This document shows positions 42,783-53,277 of a stretch of 64,000 nt of DNA, piece by piece. Within the stretch, counting starts at the first letter, position 1. Every line of letters begins with the position of its first letter. A program made the translations under genes and the position numbers. The notes under the pieces were generated by a model. The model was not told the DNA's origin. It searched no databases and was given only the letters and a program-made list of their open reading frames with translations. Origin of the DNA: Candidatus Acididesulfobacter guangdongensis (GTDB taxonomy: Bacteria > SZUA-79 > Acidulodesulfobacterales > Acidulodesulfobacteraceae); contig SGBC01000001.1 in the NCBI GenBank assembly GCA_004195045.1, positions 1 through 64,000 on the forward strand, written 5' to 3'.

Positions 42783-43470
42783 AATTCTCCTCTCTTTTAA
42801 TTAATGATTAAATTTAATTTTAAAACGTTTAATAAATATAAAACAGTTAACGAACACGGGTTAAATAAATTTTAATTAAATGCCAAAGCACTTTTAACAT
42901 ACTTACGATTTATTAATATTTTCACCTCCAACACAAAATCTCAGTATATAAAATTATATTAACATATGCATAAATATTATCTTTAAAAATATTATATCAC
43001 TTAATTTCTATTTGTAAATATATTATCTGCTATTTTAATAAAATATTAAAATAAATACATTATCTTTTGTGAAAATAAATTTGAATTTACAGCTTTATAT
43101 TTATATCGCAAATTAATGCCGATGTCAATATTAAATCTTTTCTCTAATTCTGCAATAGAAAGTTATCTTTTGCTTAACCGAGCAAAGAAATGCATAAATA
43201 TTTTCCATTGCAGGGTTAAGGTATAGTGTAGTATGAGTATGAGATGCAAACCCTTCTATTAAATAATTTCCAAACCAACTACTTATACTAATTATATTAT
43301 ACTAATTATACGAATATACAAACATCTAATATGCTAACATGCGATTATTCGGCAGCCCGAATATATTTTATATATAATATATATCGCAAAGCTATTATAT
43401 TGTCAATATTAATTTGCTGCCATTCTAATAATTTTTTGGTATCTATTTGATAATATTTACATTTTTTTTA
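42783..43470. other. Long upstream region without a gene
   Basis: About 690 bp, very AT-rich, with several TATA-type palindromes (for example near 43370). No frame or RNA recognised. It probably contains the cytochrome-porin promoter; an AGGAG site is close to that gene's start. Confidence 0.55.
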
Positions 43471-43695
43471 TTATTTTTTTACGTAAACGGTGTATTCCGG
43501 TTCGGCTATGTCGTAGGAAAGAAATTCGTGACCTGTCTTTTTACAGTAGCTTTTTAAATCTTCGATTATGCCCTCGTCTGACGCCACAACTTTTAAAACT
43601 GAGCCGTCCGGAATCTTTTTAAATTCTTCCGCTACTTTCATTATAGGAACCGGACAGCTCAATCCGAATGTATCTAATTCATAATCGTAATTCAT
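43471..43695 (-). CDS. tusA: TusA-family sulfur-carrier protein
   Basis: A 74-residue protein with the CPVPIM motif (Cys14) and the SDEGIIEDLKSYCKKTGH segment of TusA. It carries persulfide sulfur between desulfurases, thiolation enzymes and dissimilatory sulfur enzymes. Third gene after iscS and iscU, so it may accept sulfur from that unusual IscS or act in sulfur oxidation or reduction. Confidence 0.9.
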   Translation of the reverse strand: MNYDYELDTFGLSCPVPIMKVAEEFKKIPDGSVLKVVASDEGIIEDLKSYCKKTGHEFLSYDIAEPEYTVYVKK

Positions 43696-43768
43696 GGTCT
43701 ATTTTTAAGTCTATTTTTAATTTAAGTCTATTTTTAATAAATTTTAATTCGCTTTAATTTTTTTTAAA

Positions 43769-44215
43769 TTAAGCGTGCTCCAACTCGTCTAAGCCCTCAT
43801 GTTCATGGTCGCAGGTCTCAACCTTGGCTATATGACCTTTACCGGCTTTTACGGATCTATAATCTTCTATTGCAAGATGAAGCGCATCAGCGGCTAAATT
43901 AGAACAGTGCATCTTTACTGGAGGCAGCCCGTCAAGAGCCTCCGCAACGGCAGCATTTGATATTTTTTCGGCTTCTTCAAGCGTCTTGCCTTTAACCAAC
44001 TCCGTAACCATAGAACTGGTCGCAACGGCTGCGCCGCAACCGAATGTTTTAAATTTTACGTCTTCAATCTTATCGTCTTTTACTTTAATATAAATTTTCA
44101 TTATATCGCCGCAAGTAGGATTTCCTAACTCTCCTATTCCGTCGGCGTCCGTTATTTCACCTACATTTCTTGGATGCTGAAAGTGATCCATTACTTTTTC
44201 AGAATATACAGGCAT
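43769..44215 (-). CDS. iscU: Iron-sulfur scaffold IscU/NifU N-type
   Basis: A 148-residue scaffold with all three cluster cysteines (GNPTCGD, FGCGAAVA, MHCSNLA) and the conserved Asp after the first. It builds [2Fe-2S] and [4Fe-4S] clusters from iron and persulfide. The C-terminal His/Asp/Glu-rich tail (ETCDHEHEGLDELEHA) is an addition. It follows iscS by 43 nt. The intact scaffold contrasts with the altered desulfurase. Confidence 0.93.
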   Translation of the reverse strand: MPVYSEKVMDHFQHPRNVGEITDADGIGELGNPTCGDIMKIYIKVKDDKIEDVKFKTFGCGAAVATSSMVTELVKGKTLEEAEKISNAAVAEALDGLPPVKMHCSNLAADALHLAIEDYRSVKAGKGHIAKVETCDHEHEGLDELEHA

Positions 44216-44258
44216 ATTAATTTCTCCTTATTTAATTATTGTATTTATATTTAGTTTT

Positions 44259-45452
44259 TTATTTACCGCTTTTAGCTTCTTCATACAGCGGCGACATTTC
44301 CCTTAACTTCTGAACTATGGGAGGCAGCTGTTCCGTGAAATACTTGGCATCTTCCATGTTATTGTCTTCTCCCAGCGATATAAGCAGCGAGCCCTGCGCC
44401 AATGCGGCATCGACACCTATTGCGGTCAATACATGAGAAGATTTAAGGATTTTAGAAGTGCAGGCTGAACCGCTCGCGACCATTATCCCGCTGTTGTTGA
44501 GCCACATGAGAATAGATTCGCCTTCTATATATTTTATGACAAAATTTATATTATTCGGAAGCCTGTTCGTCCTGCTGCCGTTAAGATACACTTCGTCAAT
44601 AGACGATAAAACGGTATCTATAATGTGTTTCTGAATAGGCAAAAGATGTTCTCGTCTTTTATTTAATTCATTTTTTGCAAGCTCGCACGCTGCGCCTGCT
44701 CCGGCTATTGCCGCCACATTTTCAGTTCCCGCCCGTCTTCCGAATTCCTGCACCCCGCCGTCGATCAGAGGCATTATGCGGGTTCCTTTTTTCAGATAAA
44801 ACAAACCCGCTCCTTTAGGACCGTAAAACCTGTGAGGAGCTGCCGAAAGCATATCCACGCCGAGTTCTTTAACATCGGTTTCTATAAATCCGCACGAAGT
44901 ATTGGCATCCGTATGCATATATGCTCCATTGCCAAACCCGTGAACTATCTCAGATATAGCTTTTATGTTTTGAATAGTGCCAATTTCGTTAGAAGCGTGC
45001 GTTATACTGACTAATATCGTATCTTTCCTCATTGCGTTTTTAACGTCGTCTGGATTTACAAAACCGTCCTTGTCAACCGGAAGAGCCGTAAACTCAAATC
45101 CGAGCTTTGTGAGCGATTTAACAGCGTTTAAGACGCTAAAATGTTCTATACCGGAAACAATTATATGTTTGCCTTGGGCCATACGCGCAAAAGCAGCGCC
45201 TTTTATAGCAAGATTGTTAGATTCCGAACCGCTTGAAGTAAATATAACCTCGTTAGAAGCGCAGTTAAATAACGAAGCAGCCTGAACGCGGGCTTTATCT
45301 AACGCCTCTCTGGGCGCATCGCCGAGATTATGTATGCTCTGCACATTTCCGTACTCCTCTATAAAAAAAGGCTCCATAGCCGACTTTACTTCCGGCCTCA
45401 TTTTTGTTGCAGCAAAATGGTCAAAATTTATAGTTTTCAATTTTACCTCCAT
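44259..45452 (-). CDS. iscS: IscS/NifS-like desulfurase lacking the PLP-binding lysine
   Basis: A 397-residue class V aminotransferase-fold protein. It keeps His104 (IEHFSV), Asp182 and the persulfide loop ASGSACTS with Cys331. The Schiff-base lysine of the SGHK motif is Arg208 (APHRFYGPKG), and the conserved Gln three residues after the Asp is Thr185. The DNA supports Arg (AGG). Without the lysine, normal PLP chemistry should fail. Archaeoglobus fulgidus IscS similarly lacks this lysine, so the protein may serve as a scaffold partner or use sulfide. First gene of iscS-iscU-tusA. Confidence 0.88.
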   Translation of the reverse strand: MEVKLKTINFDHFAATKMRPEVKSAMEPFFIEEYGNVQSIHNLGDAPREALDKARVQAASLFNCASNEVIFTSSGSESNNLAIKGAAFARMAQGKHIIVSGIEHFSVLNAVKSLTKLGFEFTALPVDKDGFVNPDDVKNAMRKDTILVSITHASNEIGTIQNIKAISEIVHGFGNGAYMHTDANTSCGFIETDVKELGVDMLSAAPHRFYGPKGAGLFYLKKGTRIMPLIDGGVQEFGRRAGTENVAAIAGAGAACELAKNELNKRREHLLPIQKHIIDTVLSSIDEVYLNGSRTNRLPNNINFVIKYIEGESILMWLNNSGIMVASGSACTSKILKSSHVLTAIGVDAALAQGSLLISLGEDNNMEDAKYFTEQLPPIVQKLREMSPLYEEAKSGK

Positions 45453-45652
45453 ATGATAATAAGCAAAAAAGCATATAAATAATATTACCGCTATGCCTCA
45501 TTCTTATTAATTTTTACTTATCTCTATTTATCTTGCTCTACTTTTATTTTTATTCTTATATTAATATTATTTATTTTTGTTGAACTATTCTATTAATCTG
45601 TGCTTCTTATTTACAGTAAAACATACATTACTAAATTAGTCAAGTATTATTG

Positions 45653-45687
45653 AAAAAAATGAGGGGCAAATTAAAATCTGCCCCTCA
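45653..45687 (-). terminator. Rho-independent terminator upstream of iscS
   Basis: Perfect 9-bp stem TGAGGGGCA / TGCCCCTCA with a 10-nt loop and a T-run on the minus strand. It ends the cytochrome c transcript and isolates the isc operon. Three near-repeats of TATTTTAACTG lie just upstream (about 45716-45748). Confidence 0.85.
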
Positions 45688-45899
45688 TTGCTATGATAAA
45701 ATTCAGATAACTATTTTATTTTAACTGTATTTTAACTGTATTTTAACGTGTATTTTTTTACATTATCCATAATTATGCTGCCTAATCAAGCAATTATTCT
45801 TAAACCTCACGATTCAAGCCCGTACATAAGTAGCGGTTTGATTGACTGCTGCTGATTAGCTAACATTCAACTCATTACTTCTTACCCATTCGTTGCCGA

Positions 45900-46289
45900 T
45901 TATTTTAAAGAATCTAAATAAGAAGCAAGTTCAAACAATTCTTTTTTATTCAGCATTTTATGGTCAGGCATAATAGCCATGAAAGTTTTACCGTTTATTT
46001 TGACCATAGAACCGGATTTAAAATGTTTCCCCGGCGTGGCTATCTGTACTTCAATCCAGTGAATAGAATGTTTTGCAAGACCTTCTTTTGAAAGATTAGG
46101 TCCAACGTTGCCGCCTTTGCCGTCTATCGTGTGGCATGCAAAGCAATCAATACCGGGTTTATGGGAATGAATAAGCTCGCCCCCTAACTGAGCGGCGCTT
46201 AATTTCACCGGAGCAGTTAAAGCATGAACGGTAATATAACCGAAAACTATTACTAAAACAATAAATACGACTGTAATTCCTTTTTTCAT
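45900..46289 (-). CDS. Monoheme c-type cytochrome
   Basis: A 129-residue protein with a signal or membrane anchor (residues 1-24), heme motif CFACH, GKGGNVGPNLS and a likely axial Met (MPDHKM). It is a class I electron carrier, periplasmic. Single gene ended by the terminator near 45.65 kb. Confidence 0.88.
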   Translation of the reverse strand: MKKGITVVFIVLVIVFGYITVHALTAPVKLSAAQLGGELIHSHKPGIDCFACHTIDGKGGNVGPNLSKEGLAKHSIHWIEVQIATPGKHFKSGSMVKINGKTFMAIMPDHKMLNKKELFELASYLDSLK

Positions 46290-46465
46290 ATTTCCCCCTT
46301 AGAAATAAACGGATAAAAAATCCGCAATGTATTTTATTTAAATTAATTTAATTAATTTATTAGTTCCGATTGTTATTTAATTATTAAACTAATTTCATAG
46401 CTGTGTTATTAATTATATATAATATATATTAGGTTGATAATTTTATTATATTAAATTAACAACGA

Positions 46466-46999
46466 CTAATAGGATATTAAAGAAAATACCCTATACGGTT
46501 TTAATTTTTCTCTGCCGTTTAAAAAAGCTAATTCTGCCAAAAAAGCAGCCTCTACTACTTCTGCTTTAAATTCAGATATAAGTCCGGCAACGGCGGCGGC
46601 AGTACCCCCTGTTGCAAGAACATCGTCCGCTATAACAACCCTGTCGTTTTCTTTAAGGGCGTCTTTATGAATTTCTAGCGTTGCGCTGCCGTATTCAAGG
46701 TCATAACTCATGGCATTGCACTCTGCCGGAAGTTTGCCGGGTTTTCTTACGAGTATAACGCCGCAGCCAAGTTTATAGGCAAGCGCCGAACCGAAAACAA
46801 AACCTCTAGCCTCGACAGAAACAATATAGTCTACCGATTCGCCGATATAACGATTCGCAAGCATATCAATCGTATAATTGAAAGCCTTAGAATGCGTGAG
46901 CAAAGTAGTTATATCATAAAAATTAATTCCTTTTTTAGGAAAATCAGGCACTTCGCGGATATAACTTTTTAACTCTTCAGGATTTTTTATGTTTTTCAT
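46466..46999 (-). CDS. apt: Adenine phosphoribosyltransferase
   Basis: A 177-residue enzyme that salvages adenine to AMP with PRPP. It shows [28 protein letters not shown] and the PRPP loop [14 protein letters not shown]. Normal length. Confidence 0.95.
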   Translation of the reverse strand: MKNIKNPEELKSYIREVPDFPKKGINFYDITTLLTHSKAFNYTIDMLANRYIGESVDYIVSVEARGFVFGSALAYKLGCGVILVRKPGKLPAECNAMSYDLEYGSATLEIHKDALKENDRVVIADDVLATGGTAAAVAGLISEFKAEVVEAAFLAELAFLNGREKLKPYRVFSLISY

Positions 47000-47050
47000 T
47001 TTTTTAGGTTTAAGTTACATTTATATTTATTTGATTTATATTAGCTTAAT

Positions 47051-47095
47051 TTATATTGATTTTATGTATATTGACTTTATGTATATTGATTTTAT
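47051..47095. repeat. Three tandem copies of a 15-bp TATATTGAYTTTATG unit
   Basis: Near-perfect tandem repeat in the gap upstream of apt; a further diverged copy lies to the left. No gene in this gap. Confidence 0.65.
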
Positions 47096-47212
47096 TTTTT
47101 CGTCTAACTGTTTAATGTTATATCTTAATGTTATATCTGATTTATTTTGTAATTATAAAACATCAATTTTTTTATGTCAATAATTTAATACCGAATATAT
47201 AAAAATCTATCT

Positions 47213-48046
47213 TCATTTATATATTCCCAGCCTGAGTTTCAGTACCGTAAAAAATGCTTCAAATATAATGGACTTAGACATTTTAGATTTGCCGAATGTT
47301 CTTTCGTAAAAAATTATAGGTATCTCTTTATATGCGCATTTCTGTTTTATAATTCTGTATTTCATTTCTATCTGAAAAGCATAGCCTTTAGATTTTATCC
47401 CTTTCAAATTTATTTTCTTAAGACATTCCGCGCTATATGCGTTAAATCCTCCGGTCAAATCTGTTATATCCGAGCCTGTAATAAATTTAGCATATATATT
47501 GGCGAAATAGGAAATTAGAAGCCTGCTCATTTTCCAGTTAATAATCCTTATACCGTCTTTATAGCGTGAACCTACAACCATACCGCATTTTTCATTTTCT
47601 ATTGTTTCAATAAATTTTTTTATTTCTTCAGGGTCATGTGAAAAATCGCAGTCCATTGTTATTACATAATCGTAATTATTCTCAGCCGCAAATTTGAAGC
47701 CCTGTACATAAGCCGTCCCTAAACCTAATTTTGACGGTCGTTTGAGCAAAAACAGCCTGTCCGCAAAAACATATTTCCCGTCTTTTTTTTTATTTTTTAA
47801 ATCTAAAATGATTTCAGCCGTCCCATCCGGAGAATTGTCGTCAATAATCAAGAGATTTATTGATACATTATCATTATCGCCATTGCCATTTCTATCACCA
47901 TCATCATACTTGTCTTTGTAATTATAGCTATCAGCTAAAAAATTGCTTTTCGCCGCATTTTCAAAAGATAAAGACAGAACGGCATTTATCATCTTTTCTA
48001 TATTATCTTTTTCGTTATATGTCGGAATAACCGTCAATATTTTCAT
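47213..48046 (-). CDS. Polyprenol-monophosphomannose synthase-like glycosyltransferase (GT2)
   Basis: A 277-residue GT2 enzyme with VIPTYNEKDNI, LIIDDNSPDGTAE, DCDFSHDPEEI, GSRYKDG and LTGGFNAYS, matching dolichyl/polyprenyl-phosphate mannose synthases. An Asn/Asp-rich insert sits at about 40-60. No membrane domain follows. It probably supplies the lipid-linked sugar used by the GT39 enzyme two hundred bases upstream. Confidence 0.86.
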   Translation of the reverse strand: MKILTVIPTYNEKDNIEKMINAVLSLSFENAAKSNFLADSYNYKDKYDDGDRNGNGDNDNVSINLLIIDDNSPDGTAEIILDLKNKKKDGKYVFADRLFLLKRPSKLGLGTAYVQGFKFAAENNYDYVITMDCDFSHDPEEIKKFIETIENEKCGMVVGSRYKDGIRIINWKMSRLLISYFANIYAKFITGSDITDLTGGFNAYSAECLKKINLKGIKSKGYAFQIEMKYRIIKQKCAYKEIPIIFYERTFGKSKMSKSIIFEAFFTVLKLRLGIYK

Positions 48047-48209
48047 CGTTAATCAGAGAAATTTAATTGAAGAATGGCATTATTTTTTTAAGTTAATTAG
48101 AAACAAGTGATTGTTTGAAGTGATACACTTTATTATTATTTAATCGTTATTTTTTATGCATTATTCATTAATTATTATTTTTTAATTTTTATTTTATCAA
48201 TATAATTTG

Positions 48210-50114
48210 TCAATATAATCTTTTTGACATATGTCTGAGCGCATATTTAGCATGGAAATCCTTCATAAGATAAATATAAAATTCTCTGACCGGCATAAAT
48301 TTACGATAAATATCAAGCCTTCCGATAAATACTATGGATTTAAAATATTTTAAATAAGTCGAAACGGGGTTTATCATGTATTTATTATCCATGACAAACA
48401 TAGCGTCTTTGCCGTCCAATCCTAAAATTTTGCTTCTGTTCTGCCATATATCATACTGATTTAAAAAACCTGAAATATTATATATATTCGCCTTTTTATC
48501 AAAAGCCGGTTTAAAATTCCCGTAAAAAACAAGCTCATCGCTTATAGCGTAATGATGGGTAAGCAAAAATAAGGAATGATATTTGTTTTTATATCCGGAA
48601 TACACCATTTTCAGATATTTTGCGGAAGCCGTCCAGCCGAACAAATCGTCGGTAATATTCGCAGTCTTAGCTTTGCCGGGTATGTGCGGAATCAGTTTAA
48701 AGATGCCGCCTTTATGTAATTTATGTTCTTTATCTACATAGCTTATTATTTTTGCAACAGGTATAAAATTATAATAAATCTGATAATAAAGAACCATACT
48801 CATAAAAAAACCGATGAAAAGAGACAGGTATAAAAAAGATTTAAACATATTCAGTTTAAAATTATCCGGCTTTACAGATTTTGCAGAATTTTCATAATTT
48901 TTTATAACGGAACTTACGAAAAAACCTGCAAGCGGAAAAGCGGCTAAATAACCGATGTCTGGCCAGTGAAACAGTATCCTGTGGGAATAGCCGTTTACGA
49001 TAAAAAAAACAAGTATAGGCGCTGACATACTTAGGGCATACAATATGCTTTCATTAAAAATGTTTTTATTATAAATAATGAAAATAATGTAATAGATAAA
49101 AACAAAAAATAAAGCAATATATATGAAAGGACTTATAGCAACAAACTGTTCAAGCCAGTTTTGAAAAAATAAAACGGCATTGGGAGCGGGACTGGAAAAG
49201 CCGTGCGACAGCTGAAATTTAAAAGAAATGAAATTATGCTCCATATTCCAGTAAATTACGGGAGAAAACACAATAATGGCTATCACAAGAGAAAAGTATG
49301 GATAAATTGTCTTAAGCAGATATCTGTTTTTATTAGAAAATAATAGATAGAGCAATGCAGAAGGCGGTATCAAAGCCGCCGTATATTTGCTTAAAAATGA
49401 TAGTCCGAGAAAAACACCTGCTATAAGCCACCATTTAATATTTGTCTTAATATTGTCATTATTGTCCTTATTGTTCTCATTTTTAATACTGTTCTTATTA
49501 TTATTGTTCTTATTGTTATTACCGGTCTTATTGTTCTTATTGTTCTTATCAATATTATTATTAATATTGATTCCTGAATTATTATCTGCCGTCTTGTTTA
49601 CCGCTATATAAAAACTTATTAAAAAAAGCAGATAAAAGAACAGCAGGGGGGTATCAGGCAAAATCATCACCGAGAGGACAAGACCGAATATAGGAGCGCA
49701 TAAAAAAAACAAGAATGCAAAAAAAGCTGCTCGTTTATCTTTAAATAACAGATAACTGAAATAATATATTAAAAAACCGTCAAAAAAAGAAAATATAATA
49801 GCGGTTAATCTCGCCGTCAGTTCGCTTTTGCCAAAAATATGCGTAAAAAAATAAATACAGTATGCAACAAGCGGGGCATCGTCAAGATAACCCGCTGACG
49901 GATGAAGCGACCATACATAATAGTGCGCCTCGTCGTTTCCGAGATTTAAAGTAGCGGCAAGATGTTCATGAATAAAAAAAGCGATAACTGATAAAATTAC
50001 AAGCCATATTTCAAATTTATACGATTCTAAATAATCTAAAATTTCATCGGACTTTTCTTCTACCGCATCGCTTATTATATTTATTTTTTTTAAAATATTC
50101 TTCAAATTTCTCAC
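48210..50114 (-). CDS. ArnT-like GT39 membrane glycosyltransferase
   Basis: A 634-residue membrane protein with about a dozen helices. GNDEAHYYVWSLHP near residue 57 is the catalytic loop of the ArnT/PMT (GT39) family. These enzymes move a sugar from a polyprenyl carrier to lipid A or protein. An Asn/Lys-only insert of about 45 residues (186-230) sits between two helices, which is low complexity typical of this genome. It pairs with the adjacent GT2 gene. Confidence 0.82.
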   Translation of the reverse strand: MRNLKNILKKINIISDAVEEKSDEILDYLESYKFEIWLVILSVIAFFIHEHLAATLNLGNDEAHYYVWSLHPSAGYLDDAPLVAYCIYFFTHIFGKSELTARLTAIIFSFFDGFLIYYFSYLLFKDKRAAFFAFLFFLCAPIFGLVLSVMILPDTPLLFFYLLFLISFYIAVNKTADNNSGININNNIDKNNKNNKTGNNNKNNNNKNSIKNENNKDNNDNIKTNIKWWLIAGVFLGLSFLSKYTAALIPPSALLYLLFSNKNRYLLKTIYPYFSLVIAIIVFSPVIYWNMEHNFISFKFQLSHGFSSPAPNAVLFFQNWLEQFVAISPFIYIALFFVFIYYIIFIIYNKNIFNESILYALSMSAPILVFFIVNGYSHRILFHWPDIGYLAAFPLAGFFVSSVIKNYENSAKSVKPDNFKLNMFKSFLYLSLFIGFFMSMVLYYQIYYNFIPVAKIISYVDKEHKLHKGGIFKLIPHIPGKAKTANITDDLFGWTASAKYLKMVYSGYKNKYHSLFLLTHHYAISDELVFYGNFKPAFDKKANIYNISGFLNQYDIWQNRSKILGLDGKDAMFVMDNKYMINPVSTYLKYFKSIVFIGRLDIYRKFMPVREFYIYLMKDFHAKYALRHMSKRLY

Positions 50115-50149
50115 TATTTAAAACTTTTTAAATTTAATTTTTTTGATAC

Positions 50150-52162
50150 CTATAAACTCCGCATCTCAAGTAATTGCGCTAATACGCAGTTGTATCTGTC
50201 TTTTAATTCAATAGACGCGTCTATCGTCAAAACAGTTGCGCCGCCAGACTCTAAATCCGGTTCGTCGAGGGTTTTCTTCATTCTCAAATAGACTTCTTCA
50301 TCTGCGTCCGAATAATCTTTGGTAAAATCGTTTGATTTAAAATTCTCATTCTCAACGGTTTGAGAATCTGCATGAAAGCTGCAGTCAACAGAATAACCGG
50401 AAAATTCTGAAGACTTTGCAGATTTAAAATCAGATTTTGTCTTTCTGCTTTTAAGCCGATCAATAATTATATTTTCCTTTTCTTTATATATTTTAGAGTA
50501 AATAACAATAAAATTACAGTATTTTTTAGTAAAATAATCAATAAATATTTTTCTATGCGCTGCTTCCAAAAATGTTGCATCCATGACAACGCTTTTTTTA
50601 AGTTCGACAGTTTTTTTGGATTCCTCAAATATATATTCGTAAACCTTTTTACTTATAGATTTATCATATAAATATACGTCTTCTGATGCGAATAATTCTT
50701 TTCTTATTTTATCGGAAGCAAACAGCGAAGCGTTTAAATATCTGCTTAAAAGAAAAGACAGAGCGCTTTTTCCGCTTCCCGGGAGTCCTACGTTCATTAC
50801 GATAACGGGTTTTGTCAACAACTCGGCATAAAACATAGCTAAATTAAAATAATTGACTGCTTCATTAAGTTTATCCGCACCGTTTCCTTTACTATCATTG
50901 TTCTTTGTATTTTTTTCGTTTTCTTTGCTTTCTTTGCTTTCTTTGCTTTCTTCTATCTTATTATTTTCACCGTGTGTTTGCAGAATAGAGATTTTGCATC
51001 TGACAAGAGCCCTGTACAATTTGTATGCCGACATTACTTTAAATTCATATTCCCGAAATAGATAAATAAGACCGGAGCTAAAATAATTTTTGTAATAATC
51101 AAATATTTTAACGGATTCATAAAAATATCCCCTATGTTCCATATCCATCAAAAGAAAGGCAAAATCTAAATAAACATCCTGAAATCTTAATTTTTCGCTG
51201 AATTCTACGCAGTCGAGAATGCATATTCCGCTGATTTTCGAAATATTTCCGATAACTATATGCTCCATTCTTAAATCGCCGTGGCAATCCTTAATTAAAC
51301 CTTTGCTTATTCTTAATTTTATATATTGAGCAAATTCACCGGAATTTATAAAATCATAAAAAATATTTTTCAGTTTTTTAAGATTATTTTGATTATATAG
51401 AGCATTTTGATTGTTTTGATTGTTTTGATTATTTAAAATTTTTTGAGCATTTAAATAATTTATATTGTTTGCATTATTTATGCTATTTATGTTGTCTGCG
51501 CTATTTATGTTATTTATGTTATCTAACGCATCAAAATTTAATTCTTTTTCTCCGCTGATAAAATTATAGACGTCTGAATAATTATCGTCAAAATTTTCTT
51601 TTAATATATCAACCTTTCCGAACATGGAAATTCTTTTTGAGCTGTTTGCGTTTTTATGAAAAAGATAAATCCTTTTAGCCGTCTTTTGCAGAATTTTATC
51701 AATATCAGTATTAAAATTAATATCAGTATCTTTATTTTTATCTTTATCCTTAGCAAAGATACCGTCTAAAAATTTATCATCTGCAACACGTTTCATCCTA
51801 ACCAGATAATCTATAATTTTTCCTTTTTTATATCCCAATAGCAGACTGCCGTCATTCTTTAGCCTTAATTCAGGCATATCAAGGTATATTCCGGCGCACG
51901 ATCTTCTGTTAAGTGACAATTCTTTTCTGCAGTAAAATTTCCTCTTTTCTAAAGACGTATAGTCTAAAAATCCGAAATTAACTTTTTTCTTTTGTTTGTA
52001 TGCGAATTTTTGAGTGAGATAGATTAACGAAATGTGGGTTTCAATAACTTTTATTTGATTAATATTGTCGGAATTTATCGGCTTTTTTTCAAACTTTATA
52101 ATGGCTTTAATAACATCTGCGCTGTTTATTTCATAGCCATTTAGTATCTCTGTATCCTGCAT
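50150..52162 (-). CDS. APH-like kinase fused to a P-loop kinase
   Basis: A 670-residue fusion. The N-terminal aminoglycoside-phosphotransferase-type domain shows CHGDLRMEHIVI and a later LDCVEFS. The C-terminal P-loop domain has GLPGSGKSALSFLLS, then a zeta-toxin/gluconate-kinase-like MDATFLEAAHR region. Fusions of this kind are widespread and poorly characterised. Two Asn-rich low-complexity stretches occur near 215-265 and 425-455. Confidence 0.82.
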   Translation of the reverse strand: MQDTEILNGYEINSADVIKAIIKFEKKPINSDNINQIKVIETHISLIYLTQKFAYKQKKKVNFGFLDYTSLEKRKFYCRKELSLNRRSCAGIYLDMPELRLKNDGSLLLGYKKGKIIDYLVRMKRVADDKFLDGIFAKDKDKNKDTDINFNTDIDKILQKTAKRIYLFHKNANSSKRISMFGKVDILKENFDDNYSDVYNFISGEKELNFDALDNINNINSADNINSINNANNINYLNAQKILNNQNNQNNQNALYNQNNLKKLKNIFYDFINSGEFAQYIKLRISKGLIKDCHGDLRMEHIVIGNISKISGICILDCVEFSEKLRFQDVYLDFAFLLMDMEHRGYFYESVKIFDYYKNYFSSGLIYLFREYEFKVMSAYKLYRALVRCKISILQTHGENNKIEESKESKESKENEKNTKNNDSKGNGADKLNEAVNYFNLAMFYAELLTKPVIVMNVGLPGSGKSALSFLLSRYLNASLFASDKIRKELFASEDVYLYDKSISKKVYEYIFEESKKTVELKKSVVMDATFLEAAHRKIFIDYFTKKYCNFIVIYSKIYKEKENIIIDRLKSRKTKSDFKSAKSSEFSGYSVDCSFHADSQTVENENFKSNDFTKDYSDADEEVYLRMKKTLDEPDLESGGATVLTIDASIELKDRYNCVLAQLLEMRSL

Positions 52163-52315
52163 TTTATTAACAAAACTTTAAAGTTATGCGCCGTTCGGTT
52201 ATACACTGCCAAGTTATATACCGCTGCATTTTATTGCAGACATGTTTTATATTAGTATAATAAGAATATTTATTTGATATAATATATTTTCTATATGTAC
52301 TATGCTATATTTCCT

Positions 52316-53209
52316 CTATTTTTCCAACACGCCTGATTCTTTAGCCATTTTTTGCAATTTATCCATAGCTTTTGATTCAATCTGTCTTATTCTTTCTTTA
52401 GTAAGATTAAAAATACCGGCAATTTGATGTAATGTCATAGGTTTTTCATAATTCAATCCGTATCTCATCGTAATAATTTTTCTTTCGTTTTCTTTTAATG
52501 AAAAAAGCCAGCCGTTTAATAAATTTATAGTTTCAATTTTATTTAATATTTCATAAGGCGATGTACGTTCCTCGTCTTCTTTGACGACATTGTTTAAAGA
52601 CATGTTCTGGTCGTCTTCATTCTGCGACATTGAATAGTCTAATGATGTTATGTTGGCAATAGACCCGTAAATTTTTTCAACTTTATCGGAATTAATGCCT
52701 ATATATTCTGCAATATCTTCGGTATTCGGTTCATAGCCGTTTTCTTTTTCTAAATTTTTTGAGGCTTTTGAAATTTTAAACATACTTTCGGAAATATGTA
52801 TCGGAATCCTGATGAGACGCGCAGAATTTAATATTGCCCTTTCTATAGCCTGCCTTATCCACCAAGTGGCGTAAGTCGAAAATCTAAATCCTTTAGACGG
52901 CTGAAATTTCTCAACCGCTTTCATAAGTCCGATATTTCCTTCTTCTATTAAGTCTTCAAAAGAAACACCTCTTCCAAGAAATCTTTTCGCAACCTGAATT
53001 ACTAATCCTAGGTTTGACTGTATCATTAAATCTCTTGCTTCTTTATCGCCGTTCTGAGCTTTTAAACTGAGCTCATATTCCTCGTCTTTAGTTAAAAGCG
53101 GATGTTTATGAATATTTTTAAGATATTGGGTATAAATATTATTATTATTAAGTTCCTGATATTCAGTTTTGGGCTCATCAGGAAATATTGTATTGTTATT
53201 GTCTGTCAT
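52316..53209 (-). CDS. rpoS: RpoS-like sigma-70 factor
   Basis: A 297-residue group 2 sigma factor: region 1.2/2 with [38 protein letters not shown] and [12 protein letters not shown]; region 3; and region 4 with the final [22 protein letters not shown]. Gene order surE-pcm-rpoS is the proteobacterial RpoS locus, and the size is close to RpoS. It probably directs stationary-phase or stress genes. Confidence 0.88.
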   Translation of the reverse strand: MTDNNNTIFPDEPKTEYQELNNNNIYTQYLKNIHKHPLLTKDEEYELSLKAQNGDKEARDLMIQSNLGLVIQVAKRFLGRGVSFEDLIEEGNIGLMKAVEKFQPSKGFRFSTYATWWIRQAIERAILNSARLIRIPIHISESMFKISKASKNLEKENGYEPNTEDIAEYIGINSDKVEKIYGSIANITSLDYSMSQNEDDQNMSLNNVVKEDEERTSPYEILNKIETINLLNGWLFSLKENERKIITMRYGLNYEKPMTLHQIAGIFNLTKERIRQIESKAMDKLQKMAKESGVLEK

Positions 53210-53277
53210 AATATTTTATATTATTATTGTTTTTATATTTTTAATTCTGTTTAATTATATATCTTAATATAATTAAA

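Noticed and set aside
51400-51540. Possible CRISPR-like repeats (TTTTGATTG... and ATTTATGTT...)
   Set aside because: They lie in coding low-complexity sequence with no spacers; no CRISPR array seen anywhere in the window.
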